NCBI RefSeq assembly: GCF_004365175.1
Contig: NZ_SOCE01000001.1
Location: 1,289,154-1,353,153, forward strand
Length of the DNA stretch: 64,000 nucleotides
Direction: 5' to 3'
Source of the DNA: Kribbella voronezhensis
GTDB lineage: Bacteria; Actinomycetota; Actinomycetes; Propionibacteriales; Kribbellaceae
How positions within the stretch are numbered: position 1 is the first letter of the stretch; each line of letters starts with the position of its first letter. Under the pieces are notes generated by a model. That model made no database searches and had not been told where the DNA came from. It saw nothing but the letters and a program-made list of their open reading frames with translations. Positions 44,209 to 53,801 of the stretch are shown piece by piece. Position numbers and translations under genes: made by a program.

Positions 44209-44927
44209 GCGGGCGGGGCGACGGTGGCGTCGGGGCGGTTGGAGCGGGTCAGAGAGGAGGCGATGAAACCGGTGGATTTCAGGTCTTCGATTAAAGCCCA
44301 CAGGAAGGCGATCGTCTCGGGCGAGCGGGACTTCGTCGTACCGACTGCTTGCTGGATCTGCATGAAGCGGTCGGGGATCACGCGGAGGTCGGGGTGCGAG
44401 GCGACGTAGTCGGTGATCGGCTGGCGGATGCCGGCGGCAACCTCGAGGTTGTGGGTACGGAAGGCGGTGGTGCCTTCCTCGTCCTGGACGACGGTCGCGT
44501 GCTGGAGCGTGCGGGACAGATACAGGTCGTACGCCGATCCGCGCTTCACGCCGACCCGGATCCCCGGGCGGTCCACGTCGGCAGCAGAACGAATCGAGGA
44601 CTCCCGCGGTACGGCGTACACGCCCTCGATCACCACGTACGGCGCGGTGAAGGCGACCTCCGCCTCGCGGGCGGGGTCGATCGCGAGGAAGCAGATGTCC
44701 GCCCGGCCCGAGGTCATCGCCTCGAACGACTTGCGCGCCGCGTCGAAGCAGATCAGCTCGACCGGTACGCCGAGCCGTGCACCGATCTCGCGCGCGATGT
44801 CGACGGTCACCCCGGCCGGTTCCTCGGCCGTCCCCTGCGCCAGCACAGGATTCCCCAGATTGATCGAGGCCCGCAGCACACCCTCCGCAGCCAGATCCTT
44901 GACCACCACATCACTCACGCTCACCAT
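44205..44927 (-). CDS. SBP_bac_3-type solute-binding domain protein without signal peptide
   Basis: A 240-residue protein with the fold of family 3 amino-acid-binding proteins (GVTVDIAREIGARLGVPVEL, then MTSGRADICFLAIDPAREAEVAFTAPY and GIRVGVKRGSAYDLYL). No signal peptide or lipobox is present and no ABC permease gene is adjacent, so it is probably cytoplasmic. It is coupled to a GNAT gene; it may sense or present a small-molecule substrate, which is inference. Confidence 0.8.
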   Translation of the reverse strand: MVSVSDVVVKDLAAEGVLRASINLGNPVLAQGTAEEPAGVTVDIAREIGARLGVPVELICFDAARKSFEAMTSGRADICFLAIDPAREAEVAFTAPYVVIEGVYAVPRESSIRSAADVDRPGIRVGVKRGSAYDLYLSRTLQHATVVQDEEGTTAFRTHNLEVAAGIRQPITDYVASHPDLRVIPDRFMQIQQAVGTTKSRSPETIAFLWALIEDLKSTGFIASSLTRSNRPDATVAPPA

Positions 44928-44963
44928 GCCGCCGACCTTACAAGCGACCCAGGCCCGGGTCAG

Positions 44964-44982
44964 GTCGTGTACTGATCACGAC
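44964..44982. promoter_or_regulatory. short inverted repeat GTCGTG-N7-CACGAC
   Basis: A 6-7-6 dyad lies in the divergent gap between the binding-protein-like gene and the ABC exporter. It could be an operator for either side. Confidence 0.4.
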
Positions 44983-45146
44983 TCGTAATGACTGAGAGCC
45001 CGGTCACCGCTAGTTGCCGCGGCCACCCATTGCAGGAAGCGGCAATGGTTCACCGGGGAATGGAATTCGGGGGACAGCGGTTACCCATCTGGGGGATACT
45101 TGAAATTGCGCCGTTTTCCGGCCGCAGACCCCCTTCCGTGCCGAGC

Positions 45147-46961
45147 ATGTTGGGAAGTGCGCCCCTCCAGATGCCCTCAGAGCCACCTGTCAAAGCGCCG
45201 TCGATTGCTGCCCCTTCGAAACGTAACCACCGGCGGAGCCAGAATCTCTGGCGACTCCGCCCCTATCTGCGCCCGCACCGCTGGCGCCTGCTGACGATGT
45301 TCTCGACCGCCATTCTCGGCGTGGGCGTCAGCCTGACCGTCCCGCTGGTCACCCGGGCGATCATCGACGGGCCGGTCACCCGTCGCGAGATCAGCCTGCT
45401 TCTCCCGCTCGGCCTGCTGGCCCTGGGCCTGAGCATCAGCGAGGTGCTGCTGGTCTGGATGCGCCGGTGGGCCCAGTCCAAGACCGTCAGCGACCTCGAG
45501 GCCACCCTGCGGCACGACCTGTACGTCCGGTTGCAGGCGCTCCCGATGGAGTTCCACAGCCGGTGGCAGAGCGGGCAACTGCTCTCCCGGGTCACCTCGG
45601 ACCTGTCCATCATCCGCCGGTTCATGGGCTTCGGCCTGCTGTTCCTGGTGATCAACATCCTGCAACTGGTGGTCGTCACCATCTTGCTGCTGCGCCTCTA
45701 CTGGCCGCTCGGTGTCGTCGTCCTGGTGGCCGCGGCGCCGATCATCATCGTGTCGCTGAAGTTCGAGAAGAAGTACCTGGCGATCTCCCGCCGGGTGCAG
45801 GACCAGCAGGGCGACCTGGCCACCCGGATCGAGGAGTCCGCGGTCGGCTTCCGGGTGATCAAGGCGTTCGGCCGCCGCGAGCACGTGAAGAAGCAGTTCG
45901 ACGACGGCGCGGTGAAGCTCTACGACACCTCGGTGGACAAGGTCCGGCTGGCGTCGCGGTTCTGGACCTTCCTGGAGGTGATCCCGAACCTGACGCTGGT
46001 GATCGTGCTGCTGCTCGGTGCCCTCGCCGTCGGCCGGCACTCGATCACGCTGGGCACGCTGGTCGCCTTCATCACGCTGATGCTGTCGCTGATCTGGCCG
46101 GTCGAATCGCTCGGCACGATCCTGGCGATGGCCCAGGAGGCGATGACGTCGGCGGACCGGATCAGCGAGATCCTGGACACCGAGTCGACCATCACCGACG
46201 GCCCGGACGAGCTGGTGAACCCGCGCGGTCACCTGCGGTTCGAGAACGTCAGCTTCCGGTTCTCCCCCGACTCCGACGACGTACTGCACGACATCAACCT
46301 GGACCTGCCGCCCGGTACGACGCTGGCCCTGGTCGGCGCGACCGGATCCGGCAAGACCACCCTGACCGCCCTGGTCCCGCGGCTGCACGACGTGACCGGC
46401 GGGCGGATCACCATCGACGGCCACGACGTGCGCGACCTCACTCTCGCATCACTGCGCAGCGCGGTCGCGTCGGCCTTCGACGACCCCACGCTGTTCTCGA
46501 TGAGTGCTCGGGAGAACATCACGCTGGGCCGGCCGGACGCGTCCGAGGAGGACGTGCAGCAGGCGCTGAAGATCGCCCAGGCGACCTTCGCGAACGACCT
46601 GCCGTGGGGCCTCGACACCCGCGTCGGCGAGCAGGGCATGTCGTTGTCCGGTGGCCAACGGCAACGACTCGCGCTGGCTCGTGCGGTGCTCGCGCGACCC
46701 GCAGTACTGGTTCTCGACGACACCCTGTCCGCGCTGGATGTCCACACCGAGGCCCTGGTCGAGGAAGCGCTGCGCAACGTGCTCGCCGCGACCACCGGCA
46801 TCGTGGTGGCGCACCGGGCGTCGACAGTGATGCTGGCCGATCAGGTCGCATTGCTGCAGGACGGCACGATCACCCACGTCGGTACTCATGGCGAACTGCT
46901 CGCGACCGTTCCGGCGTACCGGACACTGCTCGCGGCCGAAGAGGAGGAGGTGCACGCATGA
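45147..46961 (+). CDS. ABC exporter half-transporter, degenerate-site subunit
   Basis: A type I ABC exporter with six membrane spans (about 45-330) and an ATPase domain. Walker A is GATGSGKTT, signature LSGGQRQ, H-loop AHRAST. In Walker B (VLVLDDTLSALD) the catalytic Glu is Asp. The frame is open to 44988 but codon use becomes coding-like near 45147; ATGs at 45045 (with AGGAAG) and 45171 are alternatives. It overlaps the next gene by ATGA and should form a heterodimer with it. Substrate unknown. Confidence 0.85.
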   Translation: MLGSAPLQMPSEPPVKAPSIAAPSKRNHRRSQNLWRLRPYLRPHRWRLLTMFSTAILGVGVSLTVPLVTRAIIDGPVTRREISLLLPLGLLALGLSISEVLLVWMRRWAQSKTVSDLEATLRHDLYVRLQALPMEFHSRWQSGQLLSRVTSDLSIIRRFMGFGLLFLVINILQLVVVTILLLRLYWPLGVVVLVAAAPIIIVSLKFEKKYLAISRRVQDQQGDLATRIEESAVGFRVIKAFGRREHVKKQFDDGAVKLYDTSVDKVRLASRFWTFLEVIPNLTLVIVLLLGALAVGRHSITLGTLVAFITLMLSLIWPVESLGTILAMAQEAMTSADRISEILDTESTITDGPDELVNPRGHLRFENVSFRFSPDSDDVLHDINLDLPPGTTLALVGATGSGKTTLTALVPRLHDVTGGRITIDGHDVRDLTLASLRSAVASAFDDPTLFSMSARENITLGRPDASEEDVQQALKIAQATFANDLPWGLDTRVGEQGMSLSGGQRQRLALARAVLARPAVLVLDDTLSALDVHTEALVEEALRNVLAATTGIVVAHRASTVMLADQVALLQDGTITHVGTHGELLATVPAYRTLLAAEEEEVHA

Positions 46962-48814
46962 CGACGACCCAGCAAACACCTCAGCCGACGGTCGAACAGC
47001 AGAACGACTCCTGGCGCGGGTACGCCGAAGAAGGCAACGACGAGTTGTCGAGGGCAACGACTGTCCGGCTGAAGGAACAGTCGCGCAAGTTGCTCGGTGA
47101 ACTGCTGCGGCCCTACAAGAAGATGATCTGGCTGCTGATCGTGATCGTCGTGGTGGAGAACGCGGCCCGGCTCTCGGTGCCGTACCTGGTCCACCTCGGC
47201 ATCGACAAGGGCATCCCGCCGATCCTGGCCGGCGAGGGCAGCAAGACCCTGGTCACCATCGTGGTCGTCGTGCTGGCCTCCGCGCTGATCCAGGCGGGCG
47301 CCCGGCAGGTGTTCCTGATGCGGTCCGGCCGGCTCGGGCAGACGATCCTGCTCGGCCTGCGCCGGCGGGTGTTCGACCACTTCCAGCGGCTCAGCCCGTC
47401 GTTCCACGACAAGTACACCTCCGGTCGGGTGATCTCCCGGCTGACCTCGGATGTCGACGTCATCGACGAGATGCTGGAGACCGGCTTCGACGGCCTGGTG
47501 ACGGCACTGCTGACCCTGGTCGGTACGGCGGTTCTGCTGCTCACGCTGGACATCCGGCTCGGCTTGCTCGCGCTGCTGTCGTTCCCGGTGCTGTTCCTGT
47601 TGACGGCCTGGTTTCGTCGCAGGTCGGCGGTGGTCTACCGGCGGACGCGCGAGGCCGTCGTACTCGTGATCGTGCACTTCGTCGAGTCGATGCAGGGCAT
47701 CCGCGCGGTACAGGCGTTCCGCCGGGAGCCGCGCAACGAGGAGATCTTCCACGAGGTCAACGACAAGTACCGCGAGGCGAACCTCGAGTCGTTCCGGATC
47801 AACGCGATCTTCATGCCGTCGATCAAGGGCGTCGGCAACATCACGATCGTCGCGATCCTCGCGTACGGCGGTTGGCAGGCGTACCACGGTCACGTCACCG
47901 TCGGCGTCCTGACCGCGTTCCTGCTCTACCTGCGGCAGTTCTTCGAGCCGCTGCAGGACATCTCGCAGTTCTACAACACCTTCCTGTCCGCGAGTGCCGC
48001 CCTGGAGAAGCTGTCCGGCGTCCTCAACGAGAAGCCCGACGTCGCCGAACCGGTCGAGCCCGCGCGGCCCGGCAACGCCCGGGGTCACCTCGAACTGCGC
48101 AACGTGCAGTTCTCGTACGTCGACGGCGTCCCGATCCTGCCCGGGCTCGACCTCGACGTGCCGGCCGGGCAGACGCTGGCCCTGGTCGGTACGACGGGCG
48201 CCGGCAAGACCACGATCGCCAAGCTGGTGTCCAGGTTCTACGACCCGACCGGCGGCCACGTGCTGCTGGACGGCATCGACCTGCGCAACCTGACCGAGGA
48301 CGACCTGCGCACCAGGGTCGTGATGGTGACCCAGGAGAACTTCCTGTTCACCGGCACGGTCGCCGACAACATCCGGTTCGGCAAGCCGACGGCCACCATG
48401 GAGGAGATCGTCGAGGCGGCCAAGGTGATCGGCGCGCACGAGTTCATCAGCAAGCTGCCGAACGGTTACGAGACCGCGGTCGAGAAGCGCGGCAACCGGC
48501 TGTCCGCGGGGCAGCGTCAGCTGGTCGCGTTCGCCCGGGCGTTCCTGGCGGATCCGGCCGTGCTGATCCTGGACGAGGCGACCTCCAGCCTGGACATCCC
48601 GAGCGAGCGGCTGATCCAGCGCGCGCTGCGGACCATCCTGGCCGAACGCACCGCCATCGTGATCGCCCACCGCCTCTCCACCGTGGAGACGGCCGACCGG
48701 GTGATCGTCCTCGAACACGGCCACATCATCGAGGACGGCTCCCCCGCCGACCTGATCACCACCGGCGGCAACTACGCCGGCCTCCACCAGGCCTGGGAAG
48801 AGTCACTGGCCTGA
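46958..48814 (+). CDS. ABC exporter half-transporter, catalytic Walker B subunit
   Basis: A 618-residue type I exporter: six membrane spans (about 50-340), Walker A GTTGAGKTT, Walker B VLILDEATSSLD with the catalytic Glu, H-loop AHRLST, and a changed signature LSAGQ. Together with the preceding subunit this gives one canonical and one degenerate ATP site, as in heterodimeric exporters such as TM287/288. The start follows GAGGAGGAGG and overlaps the upstream stop. The pair is probably a drug or lipid exporter by family. Confidence 0.9.
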   Translation: MTTTQQTPQPTVEQQNDSWRGYAEEGNDELSRATTVRLKEQSRKLLGELLRPYKKMIWLLIVIVVVENAARLSVPYLVHLGIDKGIPPILAGEGSKTLVTIVVVVLASALIQAGARQVFLMRSGRLGQTILLGLRRRVFDHFQRLSPSFHDKYTSGRVISRLTSDVDVIDEMLETGFDGLVTALLTLVGTAVLLLTLDIRLGLLALLSFPVLFLLTAWFRRRSAVVYRRTREAVVLVIVHFVESMQGIRAVQAFRREPRNEEIFHEVNDKYREANLESFRINAIFMPSIKGVGNITIVAILAYGGWQAYHGHVTVGVLTAFLLYLRQFFEPLQDISQFYNTFLSASAALEKLSGVLNEKPDVAEPVEPARPGNARGHLELRNVQFSYVDGVPILPGLDLDVPAGQTLALVGTTGAGKTTIAKLVSRFYDPTGGHVLLDGIDLRNLTEDDLRTRVVMVTQENFLFTGTVADNIRFGKPTATMEEIVEAAKVIGAHEFISKLPNGYETAVEKRGNRLSAGQRQLVAFARAFLADPAVLILDEATSSLDIPSERLIQRALRTILAERTAIVIAHRLSTVETADRVIVLEHGHIIEDGSPADLITTGGNYAGLHQAWEESLA

Positions 48815-48824
48815 TCCACCGATC

Positions 48825-48855
48825 CTGGTCCCTCCCGGCAATCGGGAGGGGCCAG
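48825..48855. terminator. bidirectional hairpin terminator
   Basis: CTGGTCCCTCCCG pairs with CGGGAGGGGCCAG (13 bp, one G-U) around GCAAT, between the ABC exporter and the convergent quinone oxidoreductase gene. Confidence 0.85.
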
Positions 48856-48863
48856 TGTCGTCT

Positions 48864-49802
48864 TCACGGGATCAGCAGCACCTTGCCCGTCGTACTGCGT
48901 GCTTCGAGGGCTGCGTGTGCTTCGGCGGTTTGGGTTAGGGGGTAGGTGGCGCCTATGCGAAGCCGCAGTCGGCCGGTCGCGAGCCAGTTGAAGACGGCGG
49001 AGGCGCGGTCGTGGAGTTCGGCGGGGGTGCTGACGAAATCGCTCAGGGTGGGGCGGGTGATGGTGAGGGAACCGAGTCGGCCGAGGCGGCTGAGGTCGAA
49101 GGGTGGCACAGGTCCACTCGACTGGCCCAGGAGGACGAGAGTGCCTCGTTTCTTCAAGCAGGTCAGGGAATCCTCGAAGGTCGCCTGACCGACGCTGTCG
49201 TAGACGACTGCTGCGTTGCCGGCCGCAACGGTGGTCAGCTCGTCGTACGGGACTGTCAGGTCGGCGCCTGCCTCCAGCGACAAGACGGCCTTTGCAGTGC
49301 TGGAGACAGTGGTGATGACGCGCGCGCCGCGGAGCTTCGCGACCTGGGTGAGGAGCAGGCCGAGGCCACCCGCACCGGCATGGATCACCACCACATCTCC
49401 GGGCTGAATCGCGTACGACGTGGTGGCCAGGTACTGCGCGGTCAGTCCTTGCAGCAGAATCGCAGCCGCCTCCTGGTCGCTCACCTCATCGGGAACCGGT
49501 AGCACCTTCCAAACCGGCGCGACAACCGCCTCGGCGTACGAGCATCGAACGCCTTGCCAGCAGACGCGTTGACCGACTCGCAGACCGTCGACGTCGCCCG
49601 CGAGCTCGGTGATGATGCCGCTGCCCTCACCGCCCGGCACGTAAGGGAACTCGCGAGGATAGACGCCGGTGCGCTCCTGGATGTCGAGATAGTTGACCCC
49701 GATCGCGGCCACCTTGATCCGCACCTCACCGGCGTCGAGCGCTCTCGACGGCCGATCGACGATTCTCAAATCATCCGGACCGTGGACCTCGACCTGCCTC
49801 AT
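48864..49802 (-). CDS. NADPH:quinone oxidoreductase-like MDR protein
   Basis: A 312-residue zinc-free medium-chain dehydrogenase: N-terminal GroES-like domain (GVNYLDIQERTGVYP), nucleotide-binding Rossmann motif HAGAGGLGLLLTQVAK (about 142-157) and C-terminal LEARSTTGKVLLIP. No structural zinc cysteines are present. It overlaps the preceding Gfo/Idh gene by ATGA. Quinones or enones are likely substrates by family. Confidence 0.9.
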   Translation of the reverse strand: MRQVEVHGPDDLRIVDRPSRALDAGEVRIKVAAIGVNYLDIQERTGVYPREFPYVPGGEGSGIITELAGDVDGLRVGQRVCWQGVRCSYAEAVVAPVWKVLPVPDEVSDQEAAAILLQGLTAQYLATTSYAIQPGDVVVIHAGAGGLGLLLTQVAKLRGARVITTVSSTAKAVLSLEAGADLTVPYDELTTVAAGNAAVVYDSVGQATFEDSLTCLKKRGTLVLLGQSSGPVPPFDLSRLGRLGSLTITRPTLSDFVSTPAELHDRASAVFNWLATGRLRLRIGATYPLTQTAEAHAALEARSTTGKVLLIP

Positions 49803-50749
49803 CGCTGCTCGTGAAACGACTCGACGACGCGCTGAACCCGTTGTGCAGCAGCGAAATCGGCCAGCTCGGGCGACGGCCGGCCAGCGATGAGATCGGCGAA
49901 GAGCGACAACCGGCTGTACTCCGAACCCTCCTCACCGGCCAGCTCGACCGGCACCCATTCGTGGCCCTCAGCAACGAACAGCTCGCGCCAGTCACGGAGC
50001 AGGAAAGACCGGCCACTCCCGCGCAGGATCCACTCGTACGTCGTAGGTCCTGGCGCGCCGGCCGATCCGGTCAGCACCACCGGGACGTCGCCCGCCAGCA
50101 TCAGTCCGTACGCCGAGGCTTCGCTCGCGCCGTCCCGGTGATCGAGCCGCGTCTGCACCACCGAGAGCGGGCCGAGCAGCCGATCGGTCAGGTAGGCGAA
50201 GTGCGAGAACACCTCGCGCACGAACCCGCCCTGTTCCCGTCCTGCGACCCACGTCGCGTCCGCCTGGAACTTCCGCGGCCAGACCGGGAAGTGTAACCGG
50301 ATCTCCACGCCGAGCACGTCGCCGACGAGGCCGTCGGCCAGCGCCTGCTCGACGTACCGGGTGGCGAGTCGATCCGAGAGCGCGAAGTTCACCGCGGTCG
50401 GCCGTCCGGCGGACGCCGACATCATTGCCTCCGCATCCGCCGCCGAGACGGCCAACGGCTTCTCACAGAACACCGCCTTCCCGCCTTCGAGCGCCGGTAC
50501 GACGAGAGCCGCGTGGGTCGCCGGCGGTGTCGCCACATACACCGCGTCGACGTCCGCCTCGAGGACGTCGGCGGGCGTCGTACTGAACAGCACGCTCGGG
50601 TGCGCCGCCTGCAGCCGCGCGACGGTCGTCGGGTCGAGGTCGGCGGCGTGCGTGACGGCGTACCGGGGATGGTCCAGGCCGACTTCGAGGACGCGGCGGC
50701 CCATCGCGCCGAGGCCGACGATGCCGAGCCGGATCGGTTCAGTGCTCAT
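49799..50749 (-). CDS. Gfo/Idh/MocA family oxidoreductase
   Basis: A 316-residue NAD(P)-dependent oxidoreductase. Rossmann motif GIVGLGAMGRRVLE (about 9-22), the conserved CEKPLAV (EKP motif, about 95) and a C-terminal alpha/beta domain. The substrate is probably a sugar, inositol or related polyol. It diverges from a LysR-type regulator that is likely to control this two-gene operon with the quinone oxidoreductase. Confidence 0.9.
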   Translation of the reverse strand: MSTEPIRLGIVGLGAMGRRVLEVGLDHPRYAVTHAADLDPTTVARLQAAHPSVLFSTTPADVLEADVDAVYVATPPATHAALVVPALEGGKAVFCEKPLAVSAADAEAMMSASAGRPTAVNFALSDRLATRYVEQALADGLVGDVLGVEIRLHFPVWPRKFQADATWVAGREQGGFVREVFSHFAYLTDRLLGPLSVVQTRLDHRDGASEASAYGLMLAGDVPVVLTGSAGAPGPTTYEWILRGSGRSFLLRDWRELFVAEGHEWVPVELAGEEGSEYSRLSLFADLIAGRPSPELADFAAAQRVQRVVESFHEQR

Positions 50750-50799
50750 GTCCCCATCGTCGGGCGTGAACGAGGTTTCAGTCCATCTACAGTTTGTGC

Positions 50800-51711
50800 A
50801 TGGATAAGTTAAGTCCGGACTTCATGGACGATCTGCGCCGGTTGCGGGTGCTGCGGGAGTTCCGTGAGCGCGGCACGGTCACCGCGACGGCCCAGGCGCT
50901 GCACCTGACGCCGTCCGCGGTTTCTCAGCAACTTTCCGGGCTCTCCCATGACCTGGGCTTCCCGGTCACCCGCCGCAGCGGCCGGAGGATCGTGCTGACG
51001 CCCCGCGGTGACGCCCTGCTGAGCCATGCGGATGTGGTCTTCGCGCACCTCGAACACGCGCGTCACGACCTGCAGACGTGGGACGAGGCGCTCCGCGGTA
51101 CGGTCACGATCGGCGCCTTCTCCACTGCGCTGGCCGGGCTGCTACCGACAGCTCTCGACACGCTCGCCGCCGAGGCGCCCGAGTTGGTGGTGAAGCTCCG
51201 GCAGGCTGAACCGCCCGTGCTGTTCGACCAACTGGACGCGGGTCAGGTCGATCTCGCGATAGCGGTCAGCTTCGAGGGCTCCCCAATGCTCGGCGATCCG
51301 CGCTACCACCGGGTCGAGCTCGGCCCCGACGTACTGGACGTCGCTCTACCGGCATCCCATCCGCAGGCCGCCGATCGCACCATCGACCTGCGCGACCTTG
51401 CCACCGATGCCTGGATCACCGGCAGCCCAAGCGGCTGCTGCGCCACCATCACCGCGACGGCCTGCGCCGCTGCCGGCTTCACCCCCGACATCCGCTATCA
51501 GGTGGACGACTGGCTGGCCGTGACCCAACTGGTCGCCCACGGCCACGGCGTCGCCCTCCTCCCCCGCCTCGCCCAACGAGACCTGCCCCCAACCCTCGTA
51601 CTACGGCCAGTCGCGCGCCAGCAGCCCCGCCGCCACCTCTTCGCCGCCATCCCGGCAGGCGCCCAAGGCTCCCCGCTGCTCCAGAAGATCCTCAGCCACC
51701 TCACTAACTGA
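50800..51711 (+). CDS. LysR family transcriptional regulator
   Basis: A 303-residue LysR regulator with N-terminal winged helix (about 5-70: LRVLREFRERGTVTATAQALHLTPSAVSQQLSGL) and a periplasmic-binding-type effector domain (about 90-300). The ATG at 50800 is chosen; a TTG at 50794 and an ATG at 50824 are alternatives, none with a good Shine-Dalgarno. The divergent Gfo/Idh operon 50 bases away is the expected target. Confidence 0.9.
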   Translation: MDKLSPDFMDDLRRLRVLREFRERGTVTATAQALHLTPSAVSQQLSGLSHDLGFPVTRRSGRRIVLTPRGDALLSHADVVFAHLEHARHDLQTWDEALRGTVTIGAFSTALAGLLPTALDTLAAEAPELVVKLRQAEPPVLFDQLDAGQVDLAIAVSFEGSPMLGDPRYHRVELGPDVLDVALPASHPQAADRTIDLRDLATDAWITGSPSGCCATITATACAAAGFTPDIRYQVDDWLAVTQLVAHGHGVALLPRLAQRDLPPTLVLRPVARQQPRRHLFAAIPAGAQGSPLLQKILSHLTN

Positions 51712-51743
51712 TTCTGTCGGCCCGGGCCGGTAGCTTGGCCGGC

Positions 51744-52931
51744 ATGCTGACCACGCTGGCCATCGAGAACTACCGCTCGCTGCGGCGGCTCGTGCTGCCA
51801 TTGGGGCGGTTGAACGTGGTGACCGGGGCCAACGGGACCGGGAAGTCGAGCTTGTACCGGGCGCTGAGGTTGCTGGCGGACGCCTCGCGCAACGGCGCGG
51901 TGGCGGCGCTGGCCCGCGAGGGCGGGTTGTCGTCGACCTTGTGGGCCGGGCCGGAGAACATCTCGCGGGCCGTCCGCCGGGGCGAGCAACCGCTGCAGGG
52001 CACTGTGCGCAGCAAGGCGGTCAGCCTGCGGATGGGGTTCGCCTCCGAGGACTACGGCTATGCGATGGATTTCGGGCTGCCCCAGCCGCTGGGCGGCGAG
52101 CGCGGCGAGCCCTCGGCGTTCAGCCTCGATCCGGAGATCAAGCGGGAGGCGCTATGGGCCGGGCCGTTCCTGCGACCTGCGTCACTGCTCGTCGAGCGTG
52201 GTGGCGGTGGAGTGCGGATCCGCGACGGCGACGGCAAGTGGCACAACGGTGGGCACGCCTTGCAGCCGTTCGACAGCATGCTGAGCGAGTTCGCCGACCC
52301 GGAGCGGGCGCCGGAGTTGCTGATGCTGCGGGAGCGGATGCGGTCGTGGCGGTTCTACGACCACCTGCGGACGGACACCGACGCACCGGCTCGCCAGGTG
52401 CAGATCGGCACCCGGACGACGATCCTCGGTCCTGAGGGCGCGGACGTGGCCGCGGCGCTGCAGACGATCCGCGAGATCGGGCCACGCGGCGCGCTGGACG
52501 AGGCGATCGAGCAGGCGTTTCCCGGCAGCAAGGTCGAGATCCGCAACAACGCCGGCCGGTTCGAGATCGCCTTCCACCAGCACGGCCTGCTCCGACCGCT
52601 GTCCGGTGCCGAGCTCTCCGACGGCACCCTCAGATATCTGCTCTGGGTCGCTGCCCTGCTGACCCCGCGACCGCCCGCTCTCCTCGTCCTCAACGAACCC
52701 GAGACCAGCCTGCACCCGGATCTCCTGCCGGCGTTGGCGAATCTCGTGGTCACCGCCGCGAAGGACACCCAGGTCATCGTGGTCACCCACTCCCGCCCGT
52801 TCCTGGCCGCATTGCAAGCCGGGTCCGACCTCGACCTGCGCACGATCGAGTTGGTGAAGTCCTTCGGCCAGACCGCGCTCGAAGGCCAAGGCCCGTTGGA
52901 CGAACCGCCCTGGAAGTGGCCGAGCCGCTGA
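51744..52931 (+). CDS. RecF/OLD-like AAA ATPase (COG4637-type)
   Basis: A 395-residue ABC-type ATPase of the kind called predicted ATPase. The N-terminus is LTTLAIENYRSLRRLVLPLG, Walker A is GANGTGKSS, a signature-like LSDGTLRYL lies near 293 and Walker B LLVLNEPETSLHP near 315; VVTHSRPFL is the switch. No TOPRIM or nuclease domain is joined and no partner gene is adjacent, so it does not look like an OLD- or Gabija-type defence unit. Its TGA abuts the convergent gene's stop as TGATCA. Confidence 0.85.
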   Translation: MLTTLAIENYRSLRRLVLPLGRLNVVTGANGTGKSSLYRALRLLADASRNGAVAALAREGGLSSTLWAGPENISRAVRRGEQPLQGTVRSKAVSLRMGFASEDYGYAMDFGLPQPLGGERGEPSAFSLDPEIKREALWAGPFLRPASLLVERGGGGVRIRDGDGKWHNGGHALQPFDSMLSEFADPERAPELLMLRERMRSWRFYDHLRTDTDAPARQVQIGTRTTILGPEGADVAAALQTIREIGPRGALDEAIEQAFPGSKVEIRNNAGRFEIAFHQHGLLRPLSGAELSDGTLRYLLWVAALLTPRPPALLVLNEPETSLHPDLLPALANLVVTAAKDTQVIVVTHSRPFLAALQAGSDLDLRTIELVKSFGQTALEGQGPLDEPPWKWPSR

Positions 52932-53801
52932 TCAGTGCAGGTTCTCGGCGGGGACCTGCGGCTCGGGATCCTTGACGCTTTCGAAGCGGACGAGGATGAG
53001 CGCGCCGATGGCGGTCACGACGAACCCGGCGACCGCGCCGAGGGTCCAGCCCGAGCGAACCTTGTCACCGAGGAGGAAGACGCCCACGGCAGCCGGAGTG
53101 ATGGTCTGCAAGGCAATCATCGGCGTCGTTGCCAGGGTCACCGACCCACGCTGGAGAGCAAGCGAGTACAGGACGAAGGCGAGCGCACCACTGACCGGCA
53201 GCGTGTACGTCGTGGGCCCGCTGAGCAAGTCGCTCACCGAACCGTCCTGAAGCAGCCGGGCCGAGATCGCGACTCCGGCGTACCCAAGACCGGCCAGCAA
53301 GCCGAGCAGCGCGGTAGCGATGCCGTGCTTCGAGCGACTCAACAGTCCACCCAGTACGGCGATGCAGACCAATCCGATGATCAGCCCGATCGTCAGGCCG
53401 TGGTGGCGAGCACTGTCTCCCGCGTCACCGGCCGAGACCGCGAGCAGGCCGAGTCCGACGCAGACGCCGATCACGGCCGACCACTCGATCGCACTCAACT
53501 GGTCGCTCATCAACCGGGTGGCCAGCAGCGCGGTGACGACCAGACTCGCCGCGATCCCGGCCTGAGCCAGGTACAGCGGGAGCAGTCGCAATGCGACGAA
53601 GTGCAGGCCGAAGCCGGCGAGGTTGAGGGCCAGCGCACCGAGGAACGCCGGCTGCCGGAGCAACGCCCCGACGAAGGCCGCCAGCCGGCGCGGGTCGAGT
53701 TCCGAACTCGTCGGCACCCGCCGCGAACCGACCGCCTGCAAGATCGCCGCGATGCCGAAGAGCACCGCGGCTCCGAGGGCCGCGCCCAGACCGAGTACCA
53801 C
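52932..53801 (-). CDS. EamA/DMT-family membrane transporter
   Basis: A 289-residue protein with about ten membrane helices in two halves, as in drug/metabolite transporters of the EamA type. The N-terminus (GAALGAAVLFGIAAILQA) and the segment PLYLAQAGIAASLVVTALLA are typical. GTG start at 53801, directly after the upstream gene's stop. Substrate unknown. Confidence 0.85.
   Translation of the reverse strand: MVLGLGAALGAAVLFGIAAILQAVGSRRVPTSSELDPRRLAAFVGALLRQPAFLGALALNLAGFGLHFVALRLLPLYLAQAGIAASLVVTALLATRLMSDQLSAIEWSAVIGVCVGLGLLAVSAGDAGDSARHHGLTIGLIIGLVCIAVLGGLLSRSKHGIATALLGLLAGLGYAGVAISARLLQDGSVSDLLSGPTTYTLPVSGALAFVLYSLALQRGSVTLATTPMIALQTITPAAVGVFLLGDKVRSGWTLGAVAGFVVTAIGALILVRFESVKDPEPQVPAENLH

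Noticed and set aside
45467..48814. A 1115-codon frame suggesting a fused double ABC transporter
   Set aside because: The first third is out of frame with subunit 1; the real second subunit starts at ATG 46958 with a good ribosome site and an ATGA overlap.
51744..52931. AAA ATPase as part of an OLD/Gabija-like phage defence system
   Set aside because: No TOPRIM nuclease domain, helicase or toxin partner is fused or adjacent.
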